Shown here: piece after piece, positions 26,381-36,160 of the stretch
How positions within the stretch are numbered: position 1 is the stretch's first letter
How the letters are laid out: every line of letters starts with the position of its first letter
NCBI RefSeq assembly: GCF_900102695.1
Contig: NZ_FMVW01000001.1
Location: 372,001-436,000, forward strand
Length of the DNA stretch: 64,000 bases
DNA from: Afifella marina DSM 2698
GTDB lineage: Bacteria > Pseudomonadota > Alphaproteobacteria > Rhizobiales > Afifellaceae
Reading direction: 5' to 3'
Notes under the pieces: model-generated
The model's database searches: none
What the model was told of the DNA's origin: nothing
What the model saw: the letters and a program-made list of their open reading frames with translations, nothing else
Made by a program: the position numbers and the translations under genes

Positions 26381-27511
26381 TCAACAGCCAACGATCTCGC
26401 GGGAAGGTCTGCCGAGGACAAAGCGCCCGTCCGCAAGCGCCTCGCCCACGGCGGCGAGCGCTCCATCGGGGTTGGGCTGGCGAAGATAGGTTCTGAGGTC
26501 GCGGTCGAGCCGCTCCAGCGGGTGCGGCTGCATGAGCCCTGCCGCGCCCACTGCCCGTTCTGCCGTCGCGAGCACCTCCATGGCGAGCTTTTCGATGGCG
26601 ATACGCATGGCATTGGCGGTGGCGGTCGCCTGTTCCTGCTCGACTTCGGAGGCTCCCCCCAGACAACCCCGCCGCCAGGCTTCCGCGGCGCGACTGATCC
26701 AGCCGTAGCCGCCTTCCACAGCGAGCGCCATCTCGCCCAGCCGATGCGCCTGGTAGGGATTGTCGGCGCGTCCCGTGCGCGTGAGGTGCGCCTGCGCAGC
26801 ATCGAGAACGGCATGCGCACCGCCAAGCTGAACGGCGGCAAAGCGGATGGCGCCAGCTGAAAACCAGGGCTGGCGCACGTAATCGCCGGGCCGGCCGAGA
26901 AACCAATCCGGCGCGACCTCGACACCTGAGAAATCGACGACGTGGCTGCCGGAGGCCTTCATGCCGAGAGGCCGCCACCAGCTGCGATCGACCGGCCTGT
27001 CATCGACCGGCACGATCAGCATCTGCCGGCCTTCCGCCTCTTCCACCGTGACGATCGCGTGCGAGAGACCGTCGACACCCGAGGCGAAGTTCTTGGCGCC
27101 GACGAGAGCGCCATCTTCGATGGCGAGCGGCTTGCCCGGCGCGTCCGTGTTCCAGACGCCGAAGATGCAGCCGCGCCGGGCCTCCGCCTGGTAGCGGTTC
27201 TGCTGCGCCTTGGAGCCAAACAGCGCGATGAGCTGCAAGGCATTTACATGGCCTTCGAAGATGCGCCCGACATTGAGATCGCCGCGCCCAACGGCGGCAA
27301 GGAGATAGAGAAGATCCTCCATCCGCTCAGACGACAGGAGCGGGCCGGAAAGAAGCCCAGTTTCGGCGAGGACAGCGAAGCCTTCCGTCGGGAACGACCC
27401 CGCCGCGTCATGGCGCGTGGCCTCGGCCCCGATTTTCGTCGACAGGGCGGCAAGGTCGATGGGCTCCGACGGATGGCGGGCGGGCTCAGGCAGCGAAGCT
27501 CTCAGCGGCAT
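26381..27511 (-). CDS. Acyl-CoA dehydrogenase-like protein of a glycan cluster
   Basis: A 376-aa protein of the acyl-CoA dehydrogenase superfamily. The fold is recognisable (GRGDLNVGRIFEGHVNALQ, an FGVWNTDAPG flavin-contact segment in place of the usual TEP-GSD, and C-terminal helices GAAGLMQPHPLERLDRDLR). The canonical catalytic-Glu signature of fatty-acid enzymes is not evident, so it may act on an unusual acyl or amine substrate. It overlaps the glycosyltransferase stop by 26 bp and precedes the NodS-like gene by 7 nt. Its role is inferred only from this arrangement. Confidence 0.8.
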   Translation of the reverse strand: MPLRASLPEPARHPSEPIDLAALSTKIGAEATRHDAAGSFPTEGFAVLAETGLLSGPLLSSERMEDLLYLLAAVGRGDLNVGRIFEGHVNALQLIALFGSKAQQNRYQAEARRGCIFGVWNTDAPGKPLAIEDGALVGAKNFASGVDGLSHAIVTVEEAEGRQMLIVPVDDRPVDRSWWRPLGMKASGSHVVDFSGVEVAPDWFLGRPGDYVRQPWFSAGAIRFAAVQLGGAHAVLDAAQAHLTRTGRADNPYQAHRLGEMALAVEGGYGWISRAAEAWRRGCLGGASEVEQEQATATANAMRIAIEKLAMEVLATAERAVGAAGLMQPHPLERLDRDLRTYLRQPNPDGALAAVGEALADGRFVLGRPSREIVGC

Positions 27512-28532
27512 TGTTCAGTCGCTCCTCCAGGTATGACAGCGCGGCCTCGACCGGCATGGTGCGGGGCGCGTCCGGCTCGTCGCCGGCCAGTCTTTCGATC
27601 AGTGCGAGCGGCGGTTCGGCAGCCGAAATCGGCATATTGGAAAGCGTGCGTTCCGTTAAAGCGTTCCGCCATGTGCCGTCGGCAGCTGCGAGATCCCGCA
27701 GGCGGCGGCGAAGCCGGAAGCGTGCCTCGGCACGTTCCGGCGCTTCGACCAAGAGAGGCCGGTGCGCTTCTTCCTCTTCGACCCAGGCGGCAATGCAATC
27801 GGCCATGCCACCCTTGGCGCGGCCTTCAAGGCGGGCCGAGACGATCACTTCCACCTCCGGCGCATGCCTGAGCCGAGCACCCTGCGCCCTGGCCTTGCTG
27901 ACGAGGGCGAGATCCTCGCGGAGCGGCAGAGGCGGCAGACCGCCAAGGGCGCGATAGAGCTCCGTGCGCAGCGCGAGGCTGGCCCCGGTATGGTCCGAGT
28001 GTCGCGGCCAGGGATCGTAGGGGAGGGGATCGATGAGCGCGGCGAGATGGTCGAGAAGCTCCTGATACCGGGCGACGAGCCCGGCGCGCCGAATGAAGCC
28101 GGGGCCGAGCCTTTCTTCTTCCTGCGGGTCGCCGACGAGACGCCCGGCGACGATATCGGCACCTTTGCGCAGGGCAATCAGATTGGCGAGCACCCAGTCG
28201 GGCGCCGGCCTCGCGTCGGCGTCGGTCGTCAGAATGACGGTGGCGCCGCTTGCTGCGGCCTCTTCCATCGCCATGCGGCGGGCGACGCCGACATGATTGT
28301 CGCCGCCCGTGAGCGTCACTTCGATGAGCCTGAGCGCGATTTGTGGGGTCCTGGCCGCGGCCGCGCGGGTGACGGCGGCCGAGGCGTCCGAGCAATTGTT
28401 GCAGACGATGACGACAGGCAGCCGGCGCCCGCCGGCAAGCCATGTCTGCCGGGCGAGAGCCGCGATCAGATGTGGCAGACGTTCTTCTTCATTGCGGGCG
28501 GGAACCGCCACAACTGGGTGGAACGAGGGCAA
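27486..28532 (-). CDS. Family 2 glycosyltransferase
   Basis: A 348-aa GT-A glycosyltransferase. The nucleotide-sugar fold begins VVAVPARNEEERLP (about 7-20); the DxD-type metal motif is in LTTDADARPAPDW and the acceptor-side motif is in LREDLALVSK. No transmembrane helix is seen, so it is probably cytoplasmic or peripheral. The start is a TTG with GAGG 8 nt upstream. The C-terminal ~100 residues are an extra helical region of unknown role. It is the first gene of the three-gene cluster with the dehydrogenase-like and NodS-like genes. Confidence 0.85.
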   Translation of the reverse strand: MPSFHPVVAVPARNEEERLPHLIAALARQTWLAGGRRLPVVIVCNNCSDASAAVTRAAAARTPQIALRLIEVTLTGGDNHVGVARRMAMEEAAASGATVILTTDADARPAPDWVLANLIALRKGADIVAGRLVGDPQEEERLGPGFIRRAGLVARYQELLDHLAALIDPLPYDPWPRHSDHTGASLALRTELYRALGGLPPLPLREDLALVSKARAQGARLRHAPEVEVIVSARLEGRAKGGMADCIAAWVEEEEAHRPLLVEAPERAEARFRLRRRLRDLAAADGTWRNALTERTLSNMPISAAEPPLALIERLAGDEPDAPRTMPVEAALSYLEERLNNAAESFAA

Positions 28533-28605
28533 TTTTGGGCCTCACTGAAGACACAACGCTTCCCACAACACGTCAGGCCCAATTTGGTTACCGCTCGTTA
28601 GCTGG

Positions 28606-29601
28606 CTATGACCCGATATTGATCACAAGGCGGCCGCGCACCTTGCCGGCGAGGAGATCGGACGTCGCCTTCTCGATATCGGAGAAGCCGATTTCGTGGG
28701 TGATGGCGGCGAGCTTCTCGCGGTCGAGATCGCTCGCAATTCGCTGCCAGGCGAGTTCGCGGATTGCTTTCGGAGCCATCACCGAATCGATGCCGAGGAG
28801 CGAGACGGCACGCAGAATGAATGGTGCGACGGAGGCCGGGAGATCCATGCCGCCGGCAAGGCCGCAGCAGGCGACAGCCCCGCCGTACTTCGTCTGGGCG
28901 AGCACATTGGCGAGCGTCATGGAGCCGACAGAATCGACGCCGCCGACCCAGCGTTCCTTGCCGAGAGGCTTGCCGGGGTCAGAGAGCTCTTTGCGGTCGA
29001 TGATTTCGGCGGCGCCGAGGCTCTTGAGGTAATCGGCCTCTTCGCTGCGCCCGGTCGAGGCGATCACGTGATAGCCGAGTTTGCCGAGAATGGCCGTTGC
29101 GACGGAGCCGACCCCGCCGGTGGCGCCCGTGACCACCACCGGTCCGCGATCCGGCGTGATCTGATGGCGTTCAAGCGCAATGACGCACAGCATCGCCGTA
29201 TACCCGGCCGTGCCGACCGACATCGCCTCTGCCGGCGAAAGCGTCTCGGGCTGGTGGATGAGCCAGTCGGCTTTTACCCGCGCCATACCCGCATAGGCGC
29301 CGTAATGGGTTTCACCGAGGCCGAAACCGTTCAGGATCACACGCTCGCCGGGCTTGAAGGCGCCGGTATCGCAGGAAACGACCTCACCGGCGAAGTCGAT
29401 GCCCGGGATCATCGGCCAGCGGCGAATGACCGGGCCCTTGCCGGTGACGGCGAGCGCGTCCTTGTAGTTCACCGTCGAATGCGTGATGCGGACGATCGTG
29501 TCGCCTTCCATAAGGTCGTCGGTCGTCAGATCGACATGCGATAGAGACTGCTTCTTGTCCTCGTCTCGATCGATCAGGATCGCTTTGAAGGTTTCGGCCA
29601 T
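28606..29601 (-). CDS. Quinone/acrylyl-CoA reductase (AcuI/YhdH-like MDR)
   Basis: A 331-aa zinc-independent medium-chain dehydrogenase. It has THSTVNYKDALAVTG, PMIPGIDFAGEV, the AcuI/YhdH signature GLGETHYGAYAGMARV, and the NADPH-binding loop VTGATGGVGSVA. AcuI reduces acryloyl-CoA to propionyl-CoA; YhdH-like enzymes may act on related enones. The length and motifs fit that subgroup. A longer upstream extension in the same frame is a shadow of the MFS gene. Confidence 0.9.
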   Translation of the reverse strand: MAETFKAILIDRDEDKKQSLSHVDLTTDDLMEGDTIVRITHSTVNYKDALAVTGKGPVIRRWPMIPGIDFAGEVVSCDTGAFKPGERVILNGFGLGETHYGAYAGMARVKADWLIHQPETLSPAEAMSVGTAGYTAMLCVIALERHQITPDRGPVVVTGATGGVGSVATAILGKLGYHVIASTGRSEEADYLKSLGAAEIIDRKELSDPGKPLGKERWVGGVDSVGSMTLANVLAQTKYGGAVACCGLAGGMDLPASVAPFILRAVSLLGIDSVMAPKAIRELAWQRIASDLDREKLAAITHEIGFSDIEKATSDLLAGKVRGRLVINIGS

Positions 29602-29702
29602 GAGGGGGGAGCTCCTTGTTGTCGCGGTCACGTTGCGCAGATGACGCCGACGCGCAAGGGGACAAGGGGGAAGCAGGTTTGCGCTCTCTCGAGCGCTGGT
29701 CG

Positions 29703-30953
29703 TCAAGATGCGAGACGCAACTCGGCCGCCTGCTCTCGGATCGGCCAGTGGACGAGCGCCGCAAACAGGCCGAGCGCCACACCGAGCCACCAGACTTCGT
29801 CGTAGGAGCCGGTCTTGTCGTAGAGATAGCCGCCGAGCCAGACGCCGAGAAACGAGCCGATCTGGTGGGACAGGAAGACGATCCCGCCCAAAAGACCGAG
29901 ATGGCGCGTGCCGAACATGATGGCGACGAGCGCATTGGTCGGTGGCACCGTCGAAAGCCATAAGAGGCCCATCACGACGGAGAATATGACCACGGAAGCG
30001 GGGCTGGCCGGCGCCAGGAGGAAGATCGTTACGGCAAGGGAGCGCGCGAGATAGATCAGCGCGAGAAAGACCGGCTTCGAGTAGCGTTCGCTGATGGCAC
30101 CCGATGCGATCGAGCCGATGATGTTGAAGAAGCCGATCAGGCTGATCGCAATCACCGCCCAGCGCGGCGACAGGCCGAGATCGGCGATGTAGGCGGGAAA
30201 ATGCGCGGTGATAAAGGCGACCTGGAAACCGCAGACGAAGAAGCCGGAAAACAACAGCATGAAACTGCGGTGGCGCAGCGCCTGGGAGAGGGCTTCGGCG
30301 ACGCTCTGCTCGGTCTCTCCCGGATTGAGTTGATGGCGCGGCTGGCCGCGCAAGGGGATCGCGGCGAGCGGAATGAGCGCCATCAAGATGGCCAGGCCGA
30401 TCAGCGCATCCGACCAGCCGAGCGCGTCGATCATCGCCTGCGAAATGGGCGCGAAGGCGAACATGCCGAAGGAGCCGGCGGCGGTTGCAAGGCCGAAGAC
30501 GAAGGAACGCCGTTCCGGCGGCACGCGGCGGGCAAGGGCCGCCATGACGACGCCAAAAGAGCCGGCCGCGACCGCAAGACCGACGAAGATGCCGCCGCCG
30601 ACATGAAGCCAGAAGGGCGCCGGCGAATAGGCCATGATGACGAGGCCTGCGGCATAGAGAAGGGCGCTCGCAACGAGCACGCGCGCCGTGCCGAAGCGGT
30701 CTGCCATCGCTCCGAAAAAAGGCTGGCCGACGCCCCAGGCGATGTTCTGGATCGCCATCGCGAGACCGAAGGTGGTGCGGTCCCATCCCCTTTCCGTGAG
30801 GAGCGGGATCTGGAAGAAACCCATGGCCGAGCGAGGCCCAAAGGTGAGAAGCGCCACCGTGCAGCCGGCAAGGATGATGGCCCATGGCAGTGCGGCAGGT
30901 CCCGTGCCGGACACCAGATTGCCAGAGCTGGCAGATTGACCGCGCATCGTCAT
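29703..30953 (-). CDS. MFS transporter
   Basis: A 416-aa transporter with 12 hydrophobic helices. The loop 2-3 motif reads PFFGAMADRFGTARV, and helices 7-12 are separated from 1-6 by a charged loop (PRHQLNPGETEQ). It resembles monocarboxylate/oxalate-type MFS members, but substrate cannot be assigned. It lies 101 bp upstream of the AcuI-like gene on the same strand and diverges from a 2-keto-pentenoate-hydratase-like gene, so an organic acid substrate is a guess from context. I chose the ATG at 30953; a longer frame exists but is unsupported. Confidence 0.88.
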   Translation of the reverse strand: MTMRGQSASSGNLVSGTGPAALPWAIILAGCTVALLTFGPRSAMGFFQIPLLTERGWDRTTFGLAMAIQNIAWGVGQPFFGAMADRFGTARVLVASALLYAAGLVIMAYSPAPFWLHVGGGIFVGLAVAAGSFGVVMAALARRVPPERRSFVFGLATAAGSFGMFAFAPISQAMIDALGWSDALIGLAILMALIPLAAIPLRGQPRHQLNPGETEQSVAEALSQALRHRSFMLLFSGFFVCGFQVAFITAHFPAYIADLGLSPRWAVIAISLIGFFNIIGSIASGAISERYSKPVFLALIYLARSLAVTIFLLAPASPASVVIFSVVMGLLWLSTVPPTNALVAIMFGTRHLGLLGGIVFLSHQIGSFLGVWLGGYLYDKTGSYDEVWWLGVALGLFAALVHWPIREQAAELRLAS

Positions 30954-31055
30954 GAGGCCTATCCCGCAAAGAAAGCGAGGATAGCCTGAGACTTTCCGCC
31001 GCGGAAAACGAAAAGACCTTACCTTGCTTTTGAGAGATTCTGAATTGGAGCTGGG

Positions 31056-31829
31056 ATGAACAAAGAGGATATCGCCAAGTCGCTGGCTGCGGCGCGGGTG
31101 TCGGGAGAATATGCGGCCGTTGATATCACGGCCATCGATCAGGCCGAGGCTGCGGAAGATATCCTGGCTGCCGCGGGTGTGTTCTATGGCGGACGCCGGA
31201 TCGGCTACAAGGTCGGCTCCACGAGCGAGGCGGCGCAGAAGGCGACCGGTGCACCAGGTCCGTGGTTCGCGCCCATGGTGGAGAGCGATCTCAGCCGCGA
31301 CGGCACCACCCTCGTGTGGAAGAAGCACTACCGCGGTGTCGAATGCGAGTTCGCCTTCCGCATCGGCGAAACCTATCCGGTGTTTGATACGCAGCCCAAT
31401 CCGGCGAGCCTGCGCCAGGCGGTTGCGGCCTGTCATCTCGCTCTGGAAGTTGCGGGCCGCCGCACCGAAGGCGAGGGCCTGACGCGCTATCCGGCGGTTC
31501 TCGCAGATTTCGGCGCCCATTGTGCCTTCGTGCTGGGTCCGCAGGTGAAGGACTGGGAAAACTACGATCTCGCCGAGGTGGCTGTCTCGGGGCTTCGCGA
31601 TGGCGTCGTCACGAACAAGGGCTCAGGGGCGGCCGTGATGGGTGGGCCGCTCAATTCGCTTCTCTGGCTGACCGAAAGGCTCGCCGAGCGGGGCCAGCAG
31701 CTTCAGGAAGGCGATTGGGTGCTGACGGGGACGACGATGGGTATCGTTGTGCCGGAACCCGGCTCGACGGTGACCGGCGATTTCGGCGAACTCGGGAAGG
31801 TCAGCGTCAATTTCGCTCGCGAGAGCTGA
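31056..31829 (+). CDS. 2-keto-4-pentenoate hydratase / FAH-family protein
   Basis: A 257-aa protein of the fumarylacetoacetate hydrolase fold, closest in length and layout to the 2-keto-4-pentenoate hydratase (MhpD) branch that hydrates dienoates in aromatic meta-cleavage. Supporting stretches are GRRIGYKVGSTSEAAQ, the metal-site pattern CEFAFRIGETYP, and GDWVLTGTTMGIV. No other ring-cleavage gene is nearby, so the real substrate is open. Confidence 0.88.
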   Translation: MNKEDIAKSLAAARVSGEYAAVDITAIDQAEAAEDILAAAGVFYGGRRIGYKVGSTSEAAQKATGAPGPWFAPMVESDLSRDGTTLVWKKHYRGVECEFAFRIGETYPVFDTQPNPASLRQAVAACHLALEVAGRRTEGEGLTRYPAVLADFGAHCAFVLGPQVKDWENYDLAEVAVSGLRDGVVTNKGSGAAVMGGPLNSLLWLTERLAERGQQLQEGDWVLTGTTMGIVVPEPGSTVTGDFGELGKVSVNFARES

Positions 31830-31983
31830 GCGGAAGGGCACATTCTCGAAGAGAAAGACCTGCGAATTTGGGCTGGCTCCGTCGTTCCGCCGGCAGGGCT
31901 GCCCAAAGGCTTCCCAAAAAGCGCTTTCGAAAAAAACGTTGGGGCGCGGAACGAAGCCAGCGGAACCACGTTGAAAGGTTGGA

Positions 31984-33192
31984 TCAGCTCCAGCCGCCGC
32001 CATAGGTTCGGTAGAAGATATGGCGGCCGATGCGGTCGGTGCGCTTCATGCTGCTCGCCCAGCGGGGCCGGACATAGGTGGCGTGGTAGTGGGTGGAATC
32101 CCCCACTTCCTCAAGCCAGGCTTTTCCCTCGGTCACATCGAGCGCGACCTGTTTGGCGCGCTCATATGCTGAGGGCGATCGGATTCGGTCGCGAATCCCG
32201 TCGCAGGCAAAAGAGAATTGGCAGCGATTGCGCCAGTTCTTGTTCTGATAGACCACGCCGCAGATCGTATCCGGATAGGCGGGGTTCTTGACGCGATTGA
32301 GAATGACCTGGGCGACTGCGATCTGACCGAGCTTGCTCTCGCCACGTGCCTCGAAATAGACGCCGCGCGACAGGCAGGCCTGTTCTTTGTCGCTTTTGAC
32401 ACTCTCTGGCAAGGTGTTGAGCATCCACGCATGCTCCGGCTTGCTGCGGTGGCGACCGCGCAGCCAATCCCAAAGTGACGGTGTCTCCTCCGGTTTCATG
32501 CGCGGTCTACCGAGATCACCAAGCTGAGCCGTCGCAGGCGCCGAGCCGATGACCGCATCGAACGGCGCGTCGAGACCGTCTCCGCTGGGCGCATAAGCGA
32601 CCAGAGCTGCGTCGGCGGGCATGCTGTCCCTGCGCGCGAGCATGATGCCGTTGTCCTGCGTGGTCGTCTCGTGCTTCTGCATGAAATGGGAATAGGCGAC
32701 CATCAGCCCCGCCATGTCCTCATCGGACGGATTGGCGAACGCGACCTTCGGCAGATCCTGGCCGTCGCGCGAAGAGAAGATGTCGTCCATGTTCCAAAGC
32801 TGGCCGGCGGCCGGCAGCTTGTCGGATTTGCGCGCGACCGGCGAGCGCGTCATCAGGAGATCGCCCTTGCGGTCGCGATTGACGGTTTCGGTGGTCAGCG
32901 GGCCTTCCGGGCTCGGAACAGCGACTTCCGCCCCCTTACCGAGCGCCGGCACGGGAATGGTGCGGGCATCGCCCATGCCGGATCCCGGTGTCAGGGATGC
33001 GTTCTGAATATTGCCGACGGACATCGCTTCAAGACGGGTCTGCCAGCGTTGGTCGGGCAGATCGCCCGAAATCATGGCGGCAGCATCCTGATAGGCAATT
33101 GGCGACGTCGCGGCGACCAGGGCGCCCAGACCGAGCAGTCCCGCTGTCGATGCGGAACGCCAAGTCCTTCTTACGCCGCGCCATACTGCCAT
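31984..33192 (-). CDS. Cell wall hydrolase, SleB/Hydrolase_2 type
   Basis: A 402-aa exported peptidoglycan hydrolase candidate. The first ~40 residues have a signal anchor or signal peptide (LLGLGALVAATSPIAYQDAAA). Residues 45-270 are low-complexity and linker-like. The C-terminal ~120 residues are the SleB-type catalytic domain: CLSRGVYFEARGESKLGQ with the catalytic Glu, VAQVILNRVKNPAYPDT, CQFSFACDG, and a late WASSMKRTDRIGRHIFYR. Such domains are lytic transglycosylases in spore formers; here it must act on the growing wall. The 254 bp upstream holds no gene and should carry its promoter. Confidence 0.93.
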   Translation of the reverse strand: MAVWRGVRRTWRSASTAGLLGLGALVAATSPIAYQDAAAMISGDLPDQRWQTRLEAMSVGNIQNASLTPGSGMGDARTIPVPALGKGAEVAVPSPEGPLTTETVNRDRKGDLLMTRSPVARKSDKLPAAGQLWNMDDIFSSRDGQDLPKVAFANPSDEDMAGLMVAYSHFMQKHETTTQDNGIMLARRDSMPADAALVAYAPSGDGLDAPFDAVIGSAPATAQLGDLGRPRMKPEETPSLWDWLRGRHRSKPEHAWMLNTLPESVKSDKEQACLSRGVYFEARGESKLGQIAVAQVILNRVKNPAYPDTICGVVYQNKNWRNRCQFSFACDGIRDRIRSPSAYERAKQVALDVTEGKAWLEEVGDSTHYHATYVRPRWASSMKRTDRIGRHIFYRTYGGGWS

Positions 33193-33446
33193 GAAGAAAC
33201 CTCTTTGTCGGGCACAAGCGTTTTCGCCGCGCGAATCGCTCGCGTTCCGCTCCCGTCCACGCGAACGAGAAAAACAAATCGCGGTTTACAACCGGTTAAT
33301 CGGGTCGCTCCACTTGGCGTCCCACCCGTCTGCCCGACGATCCCCCCTTTGCCCAGAGGTCCATCCGACCATGGCTGCCGTATCGCGGCGGAATGGGGCA
33401 AGAAGTTGACAATTCCTTGCCCCAGACTTGCATGCGGAAAGAAGAT

Positions 33447-36116
33447 TCAGGTTGTTGCTTTTTTGCCAAGGGCCGCCTGAGCTGCGGCAAGCCGTGCAAC
33501 CGGGACGCGATATGGAGAGCATGAGACGTAGTCGAGACCGGCCTCCTCGCAGAAGCGGATCGAGGCGGGATCGCCGCCATGCTCGCCGCAAATCCCGAGC
33601 TTGAGGTCAGGCTTCGTCACGCGCCCTTCCTTGACGGCGAGCGCAATCAGCGCCCCCACGCCCTCGGTATCAAGGGTGATGAACGGATCCTTCTCGATCA
33701 GTCCGATCTCCTGATAATGGCCGAGGAAGGAGGCCGCATCGTCACGCGAAATGCCGTAGGTCGTCTGCGTCAGATCGTTGGTGCCGAAGGAGAAGAACTG
33801 GGCGCTTTGAGCGATCTCCCGTGCCCGAAGGGCGGCGCGTGGCAGCTCGATCATGGTGCCCACCGTATAGGTGATCTTGATCTCGCTTGAGGCGTTCACC
33901 TCTTCGGCCGTGCGGTCGATGACTTCCTTTACCTTGTCGAGTTCCGCCAGCATGCCGACGAGCGGCACCATGATCTCCGGGATAACAGGTTCGCCGGTCT
34001 GATGGGCCGCATCGCGCGCCGCCTCCAGAATGGCGCGGGTCTGCATCTCCGTGATCTCCGGATGCAGGAGCAGAAGCCGGCAACCGCGGCTGCCGAGCAT
34101 CGGATTGGCTTCCGTCAATTCGATGATGCGCTCGCGCAGGCGGGACGGCTCGGTGCCGATCGCCGCGGCAACCTCTTCGATCTCCTTTTCGCCCTTGGGC
34201 AGGAATTCGTGCAGAGGTGGATCGAGGAGCCGGATGGTCACCGGCAGGCCGCGCATCGTCTTGAAGAGCTCGAAGAAATCGTGGCGCTGCAGCGGCAGAA
34301 GCTTGGCGAGCGCGGCCCGCCGCGCCTCCCTGTCTTCCGCAACGATCATCTCGCGCATGGCGACGATCCGGTCGTCCTGGAAGAAGGTATGCTCGGTGCG
34401 GCACAGGCCGATGCCTTCGGCTCCGAAATCGCGCGCCGCACGCGCATCTTCCGGCGTTTCGGCATTGGCGCGCACACCGAGACGGCGGGCCTGATCGGCC
34501 CATTTCATCAAGGTGGCGAAGTCGCCGGAGACTTCCGGCTGCAGCATCGCGACGGCACCCTCCATCACCTCGCCGGTGGAACCGTCGATGGTGATGATGT
34601 CGCCTTCCTTATAGACCTTGCCGAGCACCATCATGGTACCAGCCTTGTGGTCGATTTTGAGCGTTCCGGCGCCGCAGACACAGGGCTTGCCCATGCCGCG
34701 GGCGACCACGGCCGCATGGCTCGTCATGCCGCCGCGCGAGGTCAGGATGCCGCGCGAGGAGACCATGCCCTGAATGTCTTCCGGGCTCGTTTCCATACGC
34801 ACCAGGATGACCGGATGGCCTTCCTTGGTGAGAAGATCGGCCTTGTCCGGCGTGAACACGATCTCGCCGCTGGCGGCGCCAGGCGAGGCGGGCAGGCCAC
34901 GCGCGATGACGTTGCGTTCCGCCTTGGGATCGAGCGTGGGATGCAAGAGCTGGTCGAGCGAGGTCGGCTCGATGCGCATCACCGCTTCTTCCTCAGTGAT
35001 CAGGCCTTCCTCGGCCATGCCCGTCGCGATCTTGAGGGCGGCATGGGTGGTGCGCTTGCCGTTGCGGGTCTGCAGCATCCACAAGGTCCCGCGTTCGATC
35101 GTGAACTCCATGTCCTGCATATCGCGGTAATGGCGTTCCAAGCGGTCCGCATGCGCGCAGAATTCCTTGAAGGATTCCGGCATCAGCGTTTCGAGCGACG
35201 GCGCGTCGCTGCCGGCCTGAACACGGGCCTTCTCCGTCAGATATTGGGGGGTGCGGATGCCGGCGACGACATCTTCGCCCTGCGCATTGACGAGGAACTC
35301 GCCATAGAGCGCTTTTTCGCCCGTCGACGGATCGCGCGTGAACGCTACGCCTGTCGCCGAGGTATCGCCCATATTGCCGAACACCATGGCCTGCACGTTG
35401 ACGGCGGTGCCCCAGCTCTCCGGAATATCGTGCAGTTTGCGATAGGTGATGGCGCGGTTGTTCATCCAGGAGGAGAAAACGGCGCTGATCGCGCCCCACA
35501 GCTGATCCTGCGGATCCTGCGGGAACGGGCCTTCGTTGACCTCGATGACGAGAGCCTTGAAGCGCTCGATCACCACCTGCCAGTCTTCCGCGGAAAGCTG
35601 CGTGTCGCTCTCATAGCCGCGCGCTTCGCGCTCCTGCTCGAGGATTGCCTCGAAATCATGATGTTCGACGCCGAGCACGACGTCGGAATACATCTGAATG
35701 AAGCGGCGATAGGAATCGTAGGCGAAGCGCGGATCGGCACTTTCGGCGAGCGCCTGGACGCTCTCGTCGTTGAGGCCGAGATTGAGGACCGTGTCCATCA
35801 TTCCCGGCATGGAGCTGCGCGCCCCCGAGCGCACCGACAGAAGCAGAGGCATCGGAGCGCCGCCGAGCGTCTTGCCCTGCAGCTTTTCAAGCTTCGCCAG
35901 CGCTTCGGCAACCTGCTCACGGAGCCCTTCCGGCATTTGCCGGCCATTGGCGTAGAACCAGTTGCAGGCTTCGGTGGAGATGGTGAAGCCCGGTGGCACC
36001 GGCAGGCCGAGATTGGCCATTTCTGCAAGATTGGCGCCTTTGCCACCGAGAAGATTGCGCATGTCGCGCGAGCCCTCGGCGCTTCCGCCGCCGAAGGAAT
36101 ATACCCACTTCGTCAT
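33447..36116 (-). CDS. ppdK: Pyruvate, phosphate dikinase
   Basis: It interconverts pyruvate, ATP and phosphate with PEP, AMP and pyrophosphate at the PEP-pyruvate node. The 889-aa length is standard. Domains in order are the N-terminal ATP-grasp domain (MRNLLGGKGANLAEM, SMPGMMDTVLNLGL), the central swivelling His domain with GGMTSHAAVVARGMGKPCV (phosphorylated His), and the C-terminal PEP/pyruvate barrel with GIGLCRTEHTFF and FSFGTNDLTQTTYG. It has its own upstream region (36117-36282) with an inverted repeat at 36146-36160. Confidence 0.98.
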   Translation of the reverse strand: MTKWVYSFGGGSAEGSRDMRNLLGGKGANLAEMANLGLPVPPGFTISTEACNWFYANGRQMPEGLREQVAEALAKLEKLQGKTLGGAPMPLLLSVRSGARSSMPGMMDTVLNLGLNDESVQALAESADPRFAYDSYRRFIQMYSDVVLGVEHHDFEAILEQEREARGYESDTQLSAEDWQVVIERFKALVIEVNEGPFPQDPQDQLWGAISAVFSSWMNNRAITYRKLHDIPESWGTAVNVQAMVFGNMGDTSATGVAFTRDPSTGEKALYGEFLVNAQGEDVVAGIRTPQYLTEKARVQAGSDAPSLETLMPESFKEFCAHADRLERHYRDMQDMEFTIERGTLWMLQTRNGKRTTHAALKIATGMAEEGLITEEEAVMRIEPTSLDQLLHPTLDPKAERNVIARGLPASPGAASGEIVFTPDKADLLTKEGHPVILVRMETSPEDIQGMVSSRGILTSRGGMTSHAAVVARGMGKPCVCGAGTLKIDHKAGTMMVLGKVYKEGDIITIDGSTGEVMEGAVAMLQPEVSGDFATLMKWADQARRLGVRANAETPEDARAARDFGAEGIGLCRTEHTFFQDDRIVAMREMIVAEDREARRAALAKLLPLQRHDFFELFKTMRGLPVTIRLLDPPLHEFLPKGEKEIEEVAAAIGTEPSRLRERIIELTEANPMLGSRGCRLLLLHPEITEMQTRAILEAARDAAHQTGEPVIPEIMVPLVGMLAELDKVKEVIDRTAEEVNASSEIKITYTVGTMIELPRAALRAREIAQSAQFFSFGTNDLTQTTYGISRDDAASFLGHYQEIGLIEKDPFITLDTEGVGALIALAVKEGRVTKPDLKLGICGEHGGDPASIRFCEEAGLDYVSCSPYRVPVARLAAAQAALGKKATT

Positions 36117-36145
36117 CGTGCCTCCGGAAACCTGGTCGATTTACA

Positions 36146-36160
36146 CGTTGTCCCACAACG
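36146..36160. promoter_or_regulatory. Inverted repeat upstream of ppdK
   Basis: CGTTGT and ACAACG are separated by CCC, a perfect 6-3-6 palindrome about 30 bp upstream of the ppdK ATG. Its size and place suit an operator, but no cognate regulator is visible nearby and chance is possible. Confidence 0.35.
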
